NCBI GenBank assembly: GCA_031283515.1
Contig: JAITBS010000324.1
Span: forward strand, 1 to 6,281
Direction of reading: 5' to 3'
DNA length: 6,281 nucleotides
From: Planctomycetaceae bacterium
Lineage (GTDB): Bacteria > Planctomycetota > Planctomycetia > Pirellulales > Thermoguttaceae
A program made the position numbers and the translations under genes. Shown one piece after another: positions 5,674 to 6,281 of this stretch. Position 1 is the first letter of the stretch. Every line of letters starts with the position of its first letter. The notes under the pieces were generated by a model. It ran no database searches, was not told where the DNA came from, and worked only from the letters and a program-made list of their open reading frames with translations.

Positions 5674-5772
5674 TTAGGTTTTAACTTTCTGGCGTTTTGA
5701 TTTACGAAGTTTTGAATTAGCGGGACGTTTACCGTGATTAGCTTTCTTTTTGGTATGTTGTGGTTTGGACAT
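5674..5772 (-). CDS. 32-residue highly basic protein, ribosomal-protein-like
   Basis: The frame encodes MSKPQHTKKKANHGKRPANS followed by a KLRKSKRQKVKT tail. Of 32 residues, 10 are Lys and 3 are Arg, with no Asp or Glu, so it is almost certainly nucleic-acid binding. The composition resembles tiny ribosomal proteins such as bTHX or bL36, but the sequence is not one of those. My impression, not verified, is that similar KKANHGKRPAN proteins occur in other planctomycetes as unannotated small ORFs. The start is the internal ATG at 5772: the longer in-frame extension to 5946 runs into the heptamer repeat and reads as repeat-derived LSTLHYQLST. There is no visible Shine-Dalgarno. It ends 82 bases before the fabZ-like start, on the same strand. 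Confidence 0.65.
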   Translation of the reverse strand: MSKPQHTKKKANHGKRPANSKLRKSKRQKVKT

Positions 5773-5866
5773 GTTTTTAATGAGCGAACTGTTGTTATGT
5801 CGAAAAAAATAAAACGGTAAGTTAAATTGTATCTCAAAATAAACCCGTGAAAAGGCGGGGGGCAAT

Positions 5867-5984
5867 GTAGTTGATAGTTGATAGTGGAGAGTTGATAGTG
5901 CCGCAAGCGGATTACTACCGAAATGGCAAAACTCCGCTTGCGACACTCTCCACTATCAACTATCAACTATCAACTATCAACTAC
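5867..5984. repeat. heptamer-armed hairpin, copy 2
   Basis: The element begins GTAGTTGATAGTTGATAG and ends CTATCAACTATCAACTAC, with two more 7-base units (TATCAAC) in the right arm than in the left. The arms continue through GGAGAG/CTCTCC to the inner stem CGCAAGCGGA (5902-5911) and TCCGCTTGCG (5933-5942), around a 21-base loop with TACTACCG. It is the same family as the hairpin nested in copy A. It lies between the basic-protein gene and the Rpn remnant. On the minus strand it reads as repeated Leu-Ser-Thr-Ile-Asn-Tyr-Gln in spurious frames. Confidence 0.85.
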
Positions 5985-5997
5985 CATCCCTATCTTC

Positions 5998-6026
5998 TTG
6001 TCATGAATCGGTGAATACTGTAGAAT
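5998..6026 (+). promoter_or_regulatory. sigma-70-like promoter before the Rpn remnant
   Basis: TTGTCA (5998-6003) and TAGAAT (6021-6026) are separated by exactly 17 bases, the best -35/-10 match in the window. Transcription would start near 6033, about 55 bases before the ATG at 6088. It begins 13 bases after the heptamer hairpin. It probably served the now-broken gene downstream. Confidence 0.5.
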
Positions 6027-6087
6027 AATAACAGAATCAATAAAATAAAAAGTCTTCTTCACACTTTCAATCATCAAAGAAATTTCC

Positions 6088-6153
6088 ATGCCGTCACGTT
6101 ACATCAAACCCTATACTGATTTTGCGATGTTTTTTTTGTTTCAAAAACTTTAA
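6088..6153 (+). pseudogene. decayed 5' end of an Rpn/PD-(D/E)XK transposase-like gene
   Basis: The first 13 codons read MPSRYIKPYTDFA, which matches the characteristic N-terminus of Rpn-family recombination-promoting nucleases (also named PD-(D/E)XK nuclease family transposases), where DFAFKKLFG would follow. Here the frame continues MFFLFQKL and stops at 6151-6153. A nearby frame has FKNFN, so a small deletion or slippage around the run of eight T at 6130-6137 is plausible. Nothing of the nuclease domain is found in the remaining 128 bases, which are short tandem repeats. Intact members are about 250-300 residues. It could be a 21-residue peptide by chance, but the motif and the promoter ahead of it favour a gene remnant. 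Confidence 0.5.
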
Positions 6154-6174
6154 CCAATTAACCGATTAACCGAT
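6151..6174. repeat. 8-bp tandem repeat, three units
   Basis: TAACCAAT, TAACCGAT and TAACCGAT follow one another directly, beginning at the stop codon of the Rpn remnant, and trail into TTCAATT. It is a short-period array of the slippage type. Confidence 0.7.
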
Positions 6175-6204
6175 TCAATTTGTTCGATTTATAATCTAAC
6201 TCAC

Positions 6205-6221
6205 ACTATTAACTATTAACT
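6205..6221. repeat. 7-bp tandem repeat ACTATTA
   Basis: ACTATTA occurs twice followed by ACT. The unit differs by one base from the ACTATCA heptamer that builds the arms of the two hairpins at 141-239 and 5867-5984, so it may be a worn fragment of that family. Confidence 0.5.
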
Positions 6222-6281
6222 CAATTTATTTCCTTGTTGACACTTCCTGAAATTGTTGGTCTTGATTCTCATGTTGGTTCT

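Noticed and set aside
5643..5966. 107-codon minus-strand frame
   Set aside because: Its first third is repeat-derived (HYQLSTINYQL) and it overlaps the basic-protein gene in another frame.
6222..6281. Gene start or end at the right edge
   Set aside because: Plus frame 6213-6281 is open without a start codon and two minus frames also run in from the edge; the stretch is too short to choose.

Overview
The window looks like bacterial chromosome from an AT-rich planctomycete-like organism (possibly a gut or anaerobic relative of the Pirellulales). This is inferred from the flavour of the proteins (carboxynorspermidine decarboxylase, a FabZ-type dehydratase followed by TrmB, a tiny Lys/Arg-rich protein), sparse Shine-Dalgarno sites and intergenic regions packed with hairpin repeats. 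No database search was possible, so the taxon is tentative. No rRNA, tRNA, CRISPR array, integrase or complete transposase was seen.

Layout. Bases 1-120 may hold the end of an upstream gene that stops inside a repeat. Bases 90-540 are stacked repeats: a terminal-inverted-repeat element (copy A) with a second, heptamer-based hairpin inside it, then a 183-bp inverted-repeat unit. nspC (765-1958, +) follows, behind a possible promoter at 615-642. After a 366-base gap comes a small, AT-richer single-domain EamA/DMT membrane protein (2325-2738, +). wrbA (3191-3808, -) lies between two inverted copies (B and C) of the same element family as copy A. A small cysteine-containing ORF (4128-4358, +) converges on trmB (4421-5074, -). 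trmB lies 13 bases downstream of a fabZ-like gene (5088-5591, -), itself downstream of a 32-residue very basic protein (5674-5772, -). The right end has a second heptamer hairpin, a good sigma-70-like promoter, the decayed start of an Rpn-family (PD-(D/E)XK) gene and short tandem arrays.

The chromosomal genes are housekeeping: polyamine synthesis (nspC), quinone/redox defence (wrbA), fatty-acid or lipid A chemistry (fabZ-like) and tRNA modification (trmB). They do not form one pathway. The unusual content is the intergenic DNA. At least three copies of one element share the terminal sequence GTAATATATCAGYGGAATT but carry quite different interiors, built from triloop (GAA/TTC) hairpins and nested repeats. 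This modular, non-coding family is the strongest candidate here for something undescribed.
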